From: a virus
DNA length: 43,312 bases
Direction: 5' to 3' (one strand)
Virus record (IMG/VR): IMGVR_UViG_3300020214_000036
Location: 1-43,312 of that record
The notes under the pieces were generated by a model. That model had not been told where the DNA came from. It saw only the letters and a list, made by a program, of their open reading frames with translations, and did not search any database. The position numbers and the translations under genes are program-made. Of this stretch, positions 26,279 to 34,912 are shown piece after piece (positions within the stretch are counted from its first letter, which is position 1; each line of letters begins with the position of its first letter).

Positions 26279-27301
26279 TTAAATGTTAAAGATGGCATTT
26301 GTTTCGCCAACTAAAACAAGTCTTGACTGGTTCGCACCAAAGTTTGCTGGAAGGTTTGCACTGTTTTTAATGGTTCCAACATTCATTAGAGTAACAGACG
26401 AATTAAATAAGTTACTGCTCAAACCAACTACAAATTGAGTAGCCAGTGTTGTGTGGGTAGCGTCTAATCCAACTGCATCTTGATCCATGATTGCAAAATC
26501 GTGACCAATAATCCTAATTTTATGCGTATTAGCGTTAGTAGAGGCAAAGGTTTCGTATGTTCCACTAACATAAGTTGTAGTGCCACCGCTTACGTAAGTA
26601 ATGGCTTTTACCATGATTGTAAATTGCTGACCATTACGAATTGGGGCATTTGTATCGTTTTTAAGAATAATATCGATGCCGTCAGTAATTGTGTTTGAGA
26701 AAGCTGCTCCACTGTAAAATGAACTAGCATCTAGGGTTAAAATAATTAAAGATTTACTGGTTGAAGTTAGAGTAACCTCGGCTTTTGCGCGGTTTGCACC
26801 AGTTACCTCAGTTAGAACCTTTGTAACCTCTTCTTGGCTATTAGAAAAACTTCCGGTAATATTAACAGACCCGGCAAGGTTTGCCTGCCCGTTCGTTGTA
26901 ATTTGACCGGTAAAGGTTGAAGCACCAGTTATTGTTAATCCGGCTGAGGTAATCGAAGAATTTACTGAAAGGGTTCCGGTTGTAATTTTACCAACGGTTG
27001 CGTTATTTACCGTTTCGGTTTCAAATTTAATTAAATCCGCGGTACCGTTTGAATTTTTAAAGAACAACTGTCCATTTTGGATAGTTAGAACTTTAGTTTT
27101 TAACTCTGTAAGCGGAGTTAGTGTAGAATCTGGGTCTACTCCGATCTTTTTATCGGAAAGATCGATTTTTAAATTGTTTACAAGATCTTGCAGCTTACTT
27201 TTTAGCAATCCAATATTGCTATTTGAGATAACTCGCATGTCAGAAACATAAGTTGTCTCTAGAATCTCTTGTGTAGATAAGGATAGTGCAACAAAAGCCA
27301 T
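26279..27301 (-). CDS. Fibre/structural protein (340 aa)
   Basis: Encodes 340 aa starting MAFVALSLSTQEILETT. The N-terminal 60 residues are helical (LLKSKLQDLVNNLKIDL) and could anchor the protein; the middle is a repetitive beta region with TITGASTFTGQITTNGQANL and GSVNITGSF, a type of beta-repeat typical of phage fibres and of head or neck decorations. The last part has TFVVGLSSNLFNSSVTLMNV-like strands. A clear late box lies 18 nt before the ATG. I take it as the first gene of a six-gene operon continuing to 11015, because gaps downstream are 0-22 nt. Confidence 0.7.
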   Translation of the reverse strand: MAFVALSLSTQEILETTYVSDMRVISNSNIGLLKSKLQDLVNNLKIDLSDKKIGVDPDSTLTPLTELKTKVLTIQNGQLFFKNSNGTADLIKFETETVNNATVGKITTGTLSVNSSITSAGLTITGASTFTGQITTNGQANLAGSVNITGSFSNSQEEVTKVLTEVTGANRAKAEVTLTSTSKSLIILTLDASSFYSGAAFSNTITDGIDIILKNDTNAPIRNGQQFTIMVKAITYVSGGTTTYVSGTYETFASTNANTHKIRIIGHDFAIMDQDAVGLDATHTTLATQFVVGLSSNLFNSSVTLMNVGTIKNSANLPANFGANQSRLVLVGETNAIFNI

Positions 27302-27319
27302 TTGTTTTTCTATTTTTTG

Positions 27320-27328
27320 TTATTTATT
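27320..27328 (-). promoter_or_regulatory. Late-promoter box AATAAATAA
   Basis: The minus strand reads CTAATAAATAACAAAAAA, 18 nt before the ATG at 27301. It lies in the 92-nt gap after the 274-aa gene and probably starts the operon running to 11015. Confidence 0.65.
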
Positions 27329-27393
27329 AGCAGAGTATTACCTCGTAAATAATAGGTAACTAGCCCTTTTATACTAAAACTTAGAATTTAGGC

Positions 27394-28218
27394 TTACTGG
27401 CCGCTTAAGTCGACTGCGGAGCCGTCTGTTCGATTAATAATTGTACCGTCAGACAGAATTGTATAGTCATCAAAGTTAATATCTATCATCTGCCGGTCTG
27501 CGGTTAGTGAATTTTTAGCTAGACTTGAGGTAATTTCTCTAGAGTTTAGTTGATTTTCTATATAATCAAGGTAATCTTCCTTTGACATAACTTTGACAAA
27601 TTTTCTGCTAGGAAGAGGATGTTCATTACCCCAAAGGTCAATCACGGTACCAGATATCTCGTACTCTCCCTCTTGGTCAAATCTCCAAATAAAGGTCCAC
27701 CCAGCTTCAACCTCGGCTAGAGTAATAGGGTTTGATGCAGCTGTGACATTATCTAGCTTCCATAATACCCGATATTTTCCTACAACCTCTCTCGCTGAAA
27801 TAAAGACAGGCAGATGTTTAGGTACAGTTAACCGATCCGTTGCTATTTTTAATTCTGAAATATCTAGGGCGTTTTTAGTAAAAAATGAAGGAATAAATCC
27901 AACCTGCTTGCCGTCTTCTTGTGCGATAAATCCACGATTTTTCCAATATTCGGGCTCCCATACTTTTCGATTGACCTCAACCCCATTTTCAATAAAAACT
28001 TTACCGTATATTTGGTCTTGCAATGGTGCAAATGTCATTAAGTTTTCAACGTCAAAGTTTGGAATTACTCCATAAATCTTAAGTTGTTCTAAGACCGCAA
28101 GTTGAGCAGTTGAATAAGTATCAACTGGCTCATAATAGCTATATTTATTGGCTGAGCTAAAACTAGAGCTTGTGTTAGGAATACCTACAACTTGAAGATT
28201 AATATATGTAATCGGCAT
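27394..28218 (-). CDS. Tail/baseplate protein of unknown role (274 aa)
   Basis: Encodes 274 aa starting MPITYINLQVVGIPNTS. It has many aromatic and charged residues rather than the Thr/Ser bias of fibres: KVWEPEYWKNRGF, a KYRVLWKLDNV strand, GWTFIWRFDQEGEYEISGTV (an Ig-like or PKD-like strand pair), then a helical segment (SKEDYLDYIENQLNSREI). The end is a short acidic tail (DGTIINRTDGSAVDLSGQ). Its ATG overlaps the stop of the 1016-aa gene by one base, so it is translationally coupled to it. Probably a partner of the preceding two proteins in the baseplate. Confidence 0.55.
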   Translation of the reverse strand: MPITYINLQVVGIPNTSSSFSSANKYSYYEPVDTYSTAQLAVLEQLKIYGVIPNFDVENLMTFAPLQDQIYGKVFIENGVEVNRKVWEPEYWKNRGFIAQEDGKQVGFIPSFFTKNALDISELKIATDRLTVPKHLPVFISAREVVGKYRVLWKLDNVTAASNPITLAEVEAGWTFIWRFDQEGEYEISGTVIDLWGNEHPLPSRKFVKVMSKEDYLDYIENQLNSREITSSLAKNSLTADRQMIDINFDDYTILSDGTIINRTDGSAVDLSGQ

Positions 28219-31200
28219 TAGGTGTGGTTAATTTTTAGGTTTGCTATTCTAACTCCAAGCGCAGTCGGGATAACTCGTATTTTAACTGAATGGGTGGTAT
28301 TTGGATTAATCGTAATATTTTGAATAGATGAGGTTGTTGTTTCATTTTGACCTGAGCCTAGTACAAAAATAAAATCTGTCGAGTCTTGATCAATAGTTAT
28401 CTCATTAATTTTAAATCCGGTGTTTCCGGAATTTGTAATTGGCACAGTTATAGTTCTAGCCTCTCCAACTTCAGTCGAGTTAAAAATAATGGGCTGATTT
28501 GCAGAGCCGGCGGTAAAAAGCGGGGACTGGACCTGTACTCCAATATTAACAGTGTTTGAATAGGTATTTGATGCGCTTTTTACTCTGATTGAAAAAAGAT
28601 CGGTTCCTGTATAGTCTTGATTTGGAATATACCTAATTGTATAATTGGTTATAATTAGGGTTCCATTAGAGGACGGGGTAACTATTTCAAGTTGACCAAA
28701 CGTAGATCCATTCAAATTAACATAGGATAAAAGATTAATATCTGAAAAAATATTTCTTCCTACTATCTGTTGAGGCACCTGTAATAAAATCGGTGCACTA
28801 GGTTGAACTAAGAGTGTACTATTTATTGTAGTTGTCTGTTGAGTAGCGCCGCTATCGTTAGTCGCAGTCGCAGTAATTGTGTAGGTTCCGGTCGATACGC
28901 CCGTATATGTTATTGGAGTATTGGCAACACCGTTGCCTAGAGTTGAAGTAATTATGTAAGAATTTGCATGATTTGTAGTCACGCCAATTGTAACATTTGA
29001 GCCGGTTGTAACTGGTGTTGAAAATAGTGAAGGATTCAAAAATGAGATAATAGGGTATGGCGCCAACACAGTAACCGAAAAGTTTTTATTAAAGGTGTTT
29101 GATAACGTTGAGTTTTTAAAAGGAGAGGTGTAGGTTACTGTTAAAGTTGGAGTGATCTTTTGATTGGCTGGATTAATTCCCCATAGAGCAGAAAATGCGG
29201 TGGTTAAATTGTTTGTAATTATTGTTGGAGTAATGGTTGATCCACTTTGGGTTACTGCAACCCCATACAAATTATCTTCACTGAAGACTGGAATCCAGGT
29301 TTGCGGGCCCGGGAGTGCACTAACTTGTAAATTTGCAGAGGTCCCCTGTCTTAACTCTTGATAAGATAGATTAAGATCTTCAGTAGGGGTTCCAATAACA
29401 ATTTCCTTTGCTACACTAAACGGTGAATTATCTAAATATAAACCGAAAAGCTCTATTTTATAGTATCCTGAAATGCTAGGTCTAAATTTAATAGAAAGGG
29501 GCCCTGTCCCGTATTCAAAATAGCTCCATCCCGGAACAATTGTTTCACCTACACCAACGTCGAGTGTTGCCACCACCCACTCTAATTGACCTGGACCAGA
29601 CTTGGTTGAAATTCTCCATTGACACGAAGTAAGGTTTACTTGTTGAAGTTGAGCGGATATTTTATATGCGCCTGGGGTTGGATCCTCAGGTGTTGGTGTT
29701 ATTACTGAAACATAGGCTCGGTTTAAATTATTAGAGGGGAGTGTAATAAAATTATAATCAGCGGAGGTTCCGGTACTTCCATTAAGCGCAGTTGATTCAA
29801 TCGTTAGACTTGCAAAATTTATATTTGTGCCAGCTGGTGCTGTGGTAAAATTGGCCGCTGCTGAATAAACATAGGCCCCGCCCGAGCCTGGAGCCTGTAC
29901 ATATGCTTTTACATAATATTGAATATTAGGAACGAGCCCTTGTAGAATAGTTATTAAAGCGGTTGGGCTTACTTCTGAATTAAATGTGCCTGAATCTACT
30001 TTAACTACACCAGGTTGTCCGACTTGAAGATTATTAGAATTTCCAAGTTTATAGATAATTCCGTATCTTTCGTAAATTTCTCCTCCGCTATTTGTAAAAG
30101 TTGAGGCTATCGTTGCACCGATTGGTGTAATTTGGGTTAAATTTAGAATTGAAAATCCTCCTTGAGTACCTGTTGTAAATTGTCCTGGTTGGGTGGTGGA
30201 GCTTCCAGTTGAATTTGTAGCAGTTGCGGTAACTGTATACTGGGTATTGGGGGTTAGGTCATTAAACTGAACAGAAATACCCAGTGACCACGTTCCAGCA
30301 GGGTCAAATATTTGTCTATTATCAACTAGATTTCCGTTTTGAAATAGCTTGAATAATACACTTACAACTAGGCTACCCCCGGTATTAGAAATTGTTGTAC
30401 TAACATTCGCTGAAGTTGACGTAATGGCTTCAGCCGTCGGCACAGTCAAGGTTGCGGTTGACCCGCTTTGTGATGGTGTACATGTTTCATATTGAATTGT
30501 ATCTCCAATACAAGTTCCACCATTTGATGCAGGAGTTATTACATAACGAGTTTGGTATCTTTGATATGATCCATTAATAATAGTACACGGACTCCATTCT
30601 CCTGCAACCCAAGACTGCTGTGTTTCTCCCCATCCCCAGTTACTTAGTGTACAGTTTACTGGAGGTAAAGGCGGTGAACATGAACTATCGGTTGTGCATG
30701 TAACATATTCTGTATAGATGGTTATTCCAAACTGGGTTGGGTCAGATACAGGCTCGCCATTTATTAAAATCAAAGGCTGTGAGCCTGAACAGACATATAG
30801 CGATAGTATTCCGTTTTCAACAGAATGGATTCCCCAGTTGCTAGCGGAGATTGTGGTAAAATTCTGGGCTCCGTGCGGAGTATATTGAAAATTGACCGCA
30901 CTAGAGTTTACAGCGGCTGTATCAATGTTTATTCGATAACAGTATGACGTGGTCGAACCGCCGCCACCGCCGCCTCCGGTTGAAGGCGCGCACTCGCTGT
31001 GTGCGGCGCATGAAGTAATTCCTCCAGTTAGAACCAACCCGTGCTCTGTAAAATCCGAGAATGCCCCAAATACAAAAAGGCTGGGTGATATTTCTGAGCA
31101 AAAATAATAGGTGGTCTCGGTTGATCCGGAAGTTGACGCAAACGTAAGGTTCTCTAAATAAACCGTAGTAGATGCATACCCACCCGGCTCTCTGTACACC

Positions 31201-31268
31201 AATTCTTTTCCCAGTAAATCAACTGAAAACGGTATACTTAATTGATAACAAAATGCAGAGACTGGCAT
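28218..31268 (-). CDS. Multidomain adhesin-like virion protein: Cys modules, TSP1-like, FN3, HYDIN-like (1016 aa)
   Basis: Encodes 1016 aa with a beads-on-a-string layout. Residues 6-93 and 108-198 are two related four-cysteine modules (Cys 7/57/87/93 and 109/159/190/196) joined by a short poly-Gly linker. Residues 206-263 resemble a thrombospondin type 1 repeat (GEWSPC, YQRYQTR, SNGGTC, and a closing Cys). Two FN3-like domains follow (about 271-480, with LTPNTQYTVTATATN and LVPNIQYYVKAYVQA). Further on are Ig-like segments, a cadherin-like domain near 810-910 (TIRYIPNQDYTGTDLF), and a final HYDIN/ASPM-like domain (VPITNSGNTGFKINEI). Linked to both neighbours by tight spacing. Probably a surface-exposed baseplate or fibre protein that binds host glycans or proteins. 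Confidence 0.7.
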   Translation of the reverse strand: MPVSAFCYQLSIPFSVDLLGKELVYREPGGYASTTVYLENLTFASTSGSTETTYYFCSEISPSLFVFGAFSDFTEHGLVLTGGITSCAAHSECAPSTGGGGGGGSTTSYCYRINIDTAAVNSSAVNFQYTPHGAQNFTTISASNWGIHSVENGILSLYVCSGSQPLILINGEPVSDPTQFGITIYTEYVTCTTDSSCSPPLPPVNCTLSNWGWGETQQSWVAGEWSPCTIINGSYQRYQTRYVITPASNGGTCIGDTIQYETCTPSQSGSTATLTVPTAEAITSTSANVSTTISNTGGSLVVSVLFKLFQNGNLVDNRQIFDPAGTWSLGISVQFNDLTPNTQYTVTATATNSTGSSTTQPGQFTTGTQGGFSILNLTQITPIGATIASTFTNSGGEIYERYGIIYKLGNSNNLQVGQPGVVKVDSGTFNSEVSPTALITILQGLVPNIQYYVKAYVQAPGSGGAYVYSAAANFTTAPAGTNINFASLTIESTALNGSTGTSADYNFITLPSNNLNRAYVSVITPTPEDPTPGAYKISAQLQQVNLTSCQWRISTKSGPGQLEWVVATLDVGVGETIVPGWSYFEYGTGPLSIKFRPSISGYYKIELFGLYLDNSPFSVAKEIVIGTPTEDLNLSYQELRQGTSANLQVSALPGPQTWIPVFSEDNLYGVAVTQSGSTITPTIITNNLTTAFSALWGINPANQKITPTLTVTYTSPFKNSTLSNTFNKNFSVTVLAPYPIISFLNPSLFSTPVTTGSNVTIGVTTNHANSYIITSTLGNGVANTPITYTGVSTGTYTITATATNDSGATQQTTTINSTLLVQPSAPILLQVPQQIVGRNIFSDINLLSYVNLNGSTFGQLEIVTPSSNGTLIITNYTIRYIPNQDYTGTDLFSIRVKSASNTYSNTVNIGVQVQSPLFTAGSANQPIIFNSTEVGEARTITVPITNSGNTGFKINEITIDQDSTDFIFVLGSGQNETTTSSIQNITINPNTTHSVKIRVIPTALGVRIANLKINHT

Positions 31269-31269
31269 A

Positions 31270-33789
31270 TTATTGTGCGGTTACCCTAACGGTAAAATTA
31301 TTTGTATTTGAGCTTTCCTTTGCGGTTGCGTATATTTTATTATTTACCACATTATATCTAAATTTAGAGATGGCGCTATGTGTTGACGTGTTTAGCTGCT
31401 CTGCTAAATTTTGGGTACTCGTATATGTAGGGACGGTAAAGGGATTGTGCAAGCCCAATCTTATTTTGTGGCCGGCTGTTGGTGGATCTATTTTAAATCC
31501 TTGTAAAAAGTCTGACTGATATGATAACTGATAAAATTTAGTATGGAAAAGATCACCAATTTTTGCATCTGAAAGATCACTCATTCTGGGCTTAATTGAA
31601 TTTTCACCCACTCCCCACCCGTATGCATAGTCTGATACTAGGGTTGGATCAGATACTTCTTTGTACTCGCCAGTTAATTTATCTTTTATTTTAGCTTTGG
31701 TGGGCGATGTATTATTACTAAAATTAGTCGAATAATAGGCCCAATCAAATATTTCTTTTTCTAACCCAAGCAAGCCTATTCTTTGTGTAAATGACGGAAT
31801 TGTAACATTTGGATTAAATAGGTAGCTTCCTCCTATATCTGCGAAGGTAACGTTAGTTAGGTCTTTAAATTGATAACGATACTTATCTGATGTTCTAGTA
31901 AAGCCTACGGTTGACGCAATGGTAGGTTTGACTGTAAATTTAATAAAGTCAACTGAGATCCCAGCGAATTGATCATACACCCTCAATTCAATTAAGTAGT
32001 CTCCGGTATATGGTAAAAAGTGAACAATATTGTTAAAATCGTAAATCGACCCGCGGCCTGTCCACCTATATTGGTTTGGCGCATTTTTGGAGATAATCCA
32101 TTCAGCATCAACTAAATTTAGATAGGTGATAAGGTCTCTTACCTTGGCGCCCTCGGTTTCAAGGTCTTCGAAGGTAACGCCATCATAATCTAACATTTGG
32201 TACTTGGGTAGATTTGCTTTTAATATGATTGGGCAGCCGATTTGTGTAGGCTCAGTTACCTCGCCGGTTGACCAATAGTAATTTCTCCCATGATTTTGCC
32301 ATTCTTCGTTTTTAACTTCGTTATAAAATACATTAACTGCTTGAATTAAAGCTTTATGCTGTTGTGAAGAATAGTTTTGACTGTTTTCATATGGATTAAC
32401 TTCTGCGGCAAAGGTTCCATCTTCAGCTTTTCCTGTATTGAATGAGTATTTAGGAAACCCAGTTAAAATTTTCTTAGGATTGCCAGTTTCGGCTTGGGAA
32501 GAATAGTATAAAGGCCGTATATCTCTAATATATGGAACTGCGATGGTTGAGGTTGGTTGATCGATAGAAACCTTTATCTTTGTATTAATTTCAAGACTTC
32601 TGGTTTGAACTTCATCTGTCCAATGCCTAATATTAAATTTTTCAAAAAATATAAATTCTCCGATAATATCTCTAATGATAACATGGATAGGTAGAATTTC
32701 TCTTTTTATCTTTTTAGCAAGGCCGCTTAACTTATAAAATATTTCAGCTGGGGTAAAATCCGTAGTTTCTACGACTTCTGGTAATCCGTCATCGTCATAA
32801 TTATCACTAGGTTTTGTGAATTGATAGCATAGTGCAATAAACGAGGTTTTCTTAAATTGATTTGATTCAAGTACAGCGCCACCGGTTGAAACGTGGACCA
32901 TATTATCAACTTTGCCATCATCTAAAAAGTCAGTAATGTTGACGAGCGCAAATTGGCTAAGCGCCGCGGACGTATTATTAATATTTTGCCAAAATTCTTT
33001 GACTTCTAAAATATTTTTATATCCAAATAGATTAATAAAATTGTTTAAGCCTTTGTATGTTCCAACATATGGAAAAACCTGGTCTCTGTTAACGAGTATT
33101 TCCTTTCTGGCTTGATCAATTTGTTGCCAATCTGGTAGAGCCTCTTTAATATCGTAGTTTTTTAGTAATTGTGCATCGTCTATGTGGAAGTTTATTCCAA
33201 AGTTATTTAGCCACAGTTTATAGCGGGAATCTTCATCTAAACCTTCTCCATAGTAATCTAATTCTAAAATTTTAGTTGAGGTTGAAACCGTGCTACCTGT
33301 TAAAACTTGATGGTATGCAAATAATTTTCGTTGATATATTTTTTCTTCATAAGGAGAAAATGCAACATTAACTTGAAGAGGGATCGGGATATCTAGAACA
33401 GAGGTTGACCCATTTGCAAACTGTGAATGTGTAATAATTACCTCATTTACTTTGCTAATGTAGGGGTGAGCTGTATCGCTATTTCCAGTAATATCCTGCT
33501 TTACAATGTAAAGAAAAAATGGATCTTCTCCCTTTGGATCGGCTAATTCCCATTTAAATAGGATTCTTTCATTTTGTGCTAAGATTGGAAATTTAAATCC
33601 AGATTGAGTCGACTCTACTAAAAATAGCTGGCGACTATCATATAATCCTACTGATATTGGCTTAATGTATTCTCGGCCATACCACCAGTTAAGGGGTTGG
33701 AATTCTTCCTTTGTTTCATCGAACTTTGTCGTCTGAAAGTTATAGTTTTCTCCAAATTTATCAAAAAACAGTAGATTCGATAGTACCAT
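31270..33789 (-). CDS. Baseplate/tail protein with tail-I-like motif and PKD-like domain (839 aa)
   Basis: Encodes 839 aa starting MVLSNLLFFDKFGENYNFQT. It is rich in aromatic residues and has little Thr/Gly bias, more like a baseplate wedge than a fibre. Residues about 241-267 (YVGTYKGLNNFINLFGYKNI) resemble the conserved segment of P2 gpI-type tail proteins, in which a 'GT..GL...l.lfGy' phrase is characteristic. Residues about 570-630 look like a PKD/Ig domain (YRWTGRGSIYDF, GDYLIELRVYDQFAG). A late box lies 15 nt before the ATG. It heads a three-gene operon with the 1016-aa and 274-aa genes. Gene I homology is weak and needs profile search. Confidence 0.6.
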   Translation of the reverse strand: MVLSNLLFFDKFGENYNFQTTKFDETKEEFQPLNWWYGREYIKPISVGLYDSRQLFLVESTQSGFKFPILAQNERILFKWELADPKGEDPFFLYIVKQDITGNSDTAHPYISKVNEVIITHSQFANGSTSVLDIPIPLQVNVAFSPYEEKIYQRKLFAYHQVLTGSTVSTSTKILELDYYGEGLDEDSRYKLWLNNFGINFHIDDAQLLKNYDIKEALPDWQQIDQARKEILVNRDQVFPYVGTYKGLNNFINLFGYKNILEVKEFWQNINNTSAALSQFALVNITDFLDDGKVDNMVHVSTGGAVLESNQFKKTSFIALCYQFTKPSDNYDDDGLPEVVETTDFTPAEIFYKLSGLAKKIKREILPIHVIIRDIIGEFIFFEKFNIRHWTDEVQTRSLEINTKIKVSIDQPTSTIAVPYIRDIRPLYYSSQAETGNPKKILTGFPKYSFNTGKAEDGTFAAEVNPYENSQNYSSQQHKALIQAVNVFYNEVKNEEWQNHGRNYYWSTGEVTEPTQIGCPIILKANLPKYQMLDYDGVTFEDLETEGAKVRDLITYLNLVDAEWIISKNAPNQYRWTGRGSIYDFNNIVHFLPYTGDYLIELRVYDQFAGISVDFIKFTVKPTIASTVGFTRTSDKYRYQFKDLTNVTFADIGGSYLFNPNVTIPSFTQRIGLLGLEKEIFDWAYYSTNFSNNTSPTKAKIKDKLTGEYKEVSDPTLVSDYAYGWGVGENSIKPRMSDLSDAKIGDLFHTKFYQLSYQSDFLQGFKIDPPTAGHKIRLGLHNPFTVPTYTSTQNLAEQLNTSTHSAISKFRYNVVNNKIYATAKESSNTNNFTVRVTAQ

Positions 33790-33804
33790 TAACTTGGCTT
33801 TTTG

Positions 33805-33813
33805 TTATTTATT
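33805..33813 (-). promoter_or_regulatory. Late-promoter box AATAAATAA
   Basis: The minus strand reads GGCTAATAAATAACAAAAAG, 15 nt before the ATG at 33789 and downstream of the late sigma gene stop. It shares the extended core CTAATAAATAACAAAAA with the box at 27320-27328. Confidence 0.65.
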
Positions 33814-33830
33814 AGCCAGGATTTAAAAAG

Positions 33831-34250
33831 TTAGATTGTGTAGATTTCGCTCTCGCCAGAGTGGCTTAGGGAAATAGTAACGATCTTTTCGCCCTTTCCG
33901 ATATGCTTGTAGATCTTTTTGTATTCTTTTGCATAGCCGTTTTTGGCAATCTGGGTAAAGTACGCAAAGGCGTTATTTGACTTTTCCTCATTAAAGTTTT
34001 TCCAGTAACGTAAAAGATCAAGCAGAGCAGATTGAATACAGTCTTCGCGATCCAGCGGGTTCTGGAATTTAAGTTTTTGAATAGCTCGATTTGCTAGGAG
34101 GATAAAGTAATCGATTGCTTTTGGAGAAAGTTCTCCCTTTTTGTGCTGATACCCAGTCTCTTCATTTAGGAGGCCGTGTTTACAGCGGATAATTTCGTTG
34201 GTAAAGTCTTTATTGTTGATATAATACTTTGGGTCTTTGATTCTTGCCAT
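33831..34250 (-). CDS. T4 gp55-like late transcription sigma factor (139 aa)
   Basis: Encodes 139 aa. Two segments match my knowledge of T4 gp55: KYYINNKDFTNEIIRCK near the N-terminus (T4 has KYNYVNNKELLQAIIDWK) and FNEEKSNNAFAYFTQIAKNG at about 87-106 (T4 has a comparable KNPHAYITQACFNAF). In T4 gp55 directs host RNA polymerase to late promoters with TATAAATA. The region 68-115 corresponds to sigma region 2, which binds core and reads the -10. The protein is shorter than T4 gp55 (185 aa) and I see no equivalent of its C-terminal sliding-clamp binding motif. The ATG overlaps the stop of the resolvase gene by one base (TAATG). The many AATAAATA boxes in this window support the call. Confidence 0.8.
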   Translation of the reverse strand: MARIKDPKYYINNKDFTNEIIRCKHGLLNEETGYQHKKGELSPKAIDYFILLANRAIQKLKFQNPLDREDCIQSALLDLLRYWKNFNEEKSNNAFAYFTQIAKNGYAKEYKKIYKHIGKGEKIVTISLSHSGESEIYTI

Positions 34251-34912
34251 TAGTTTAGGGCCTGGTAAATTTTTAAGACACTTAAATAAGAGTCAACTAG
34301 GTCTGGGAATGGCGATTTGATTTCGGTAGAGGAGACTAGTTCAGTAATATATTTATTTACGCATTGAGTCAGGGCAGAGTTCCTGGCCGACTCAATTTTA
34401 GGATCTGCGATAAATTGGTTAAAAACATCAAACTTATTTGCATTGCCTTTAACCCCAATTGCATTTTTTAGTTCGGCTGGTGAAAAAATAAAGAACCCGC
34501 CTAGATTATTTTCTAATAAACGATCGGTAATTGTTTTTTTAAGAATTCCAGTAGTTTGAACAATATCAACTAGAGAGTTACCTTTAGCGCCATAGGCAAA
34601 TCCTTCAATACCGACAATAATTGGCTTTTGGGAAACTTTAGTTAAAACTGCCTCAATTAGGGTATTAACTAAAAGAAGTTGATTTTGCAGTTTTCGTCTT
34701 TCTGTGTCAGAATAACTTTGACCCTTATTGTTTTTTTCTCCAAGATTAATAATCTGGATATCTGGAAATTCAAAATTAAGCCCTTCTAAAAAGTGAAGGT
34801 ACGATTTACTCATTTTTGTATTAGTGACCGCAACCCATTTAAAGGTCTTAAAATCATGGCTAATACATGCCGCTGGAAAATTAATTGAAAAGTCAAATCC
34901 AACAATAGTCAC
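34250..34912 (-). CDS. RuvC-like Holliday junction resolvase (220 aa)
   Basis: Encodes 220 aa from a GTG start (MTIVGFDFSI). The RuvC-type RNase H fold is visible: the first acidic residue Asp7 in IVGFDFSI, Glu103 in IIVGIEGFAYG, and a closing acidic pair Asp204/Asp207 in FPDLVDSYL. The SPAELKNAIGVKGNANK segment (144-160) matches the SPx..K...G.G.A.K pattern of phage RuvC relatives. In such phages the enzyme cleaves branched DNA before packaging, the job done by endonuclease VII in T4. It is the first gene of a two-gene unit with the late sigma factor and lies divergent from the exonuclease. An A-rich leader without Shine-Dalgarno sequence precedes it. Confidence 0.8.
   Translation of the reverse strand: MTIVGFDFSINFPAACISHDFKTFKWVAVTNTKMSKSYLHFLEGLNFEFPDIQIINLGEKNNKGQSYSDTERRKLQNQLLLVNTLIEAVLTKVSQKPIIVGIEGFAYGAKGNSLVDIVQTTGILKKTITDRLLENNLGGFFIFSPAELKNAIGVKGNANKFDVFNQFIADPKIESARNSALTQCVNKYITELVSSTEIKSPFPDLVDSYLSVLKIYQALN

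Noticed and set aside
27593-28075. Plus-strand open frame of 160 codons across the 274-aa gene
   Set aside because: Antisense to a gene that is coupled to its neighbour by a TAATG overlap; no motif.
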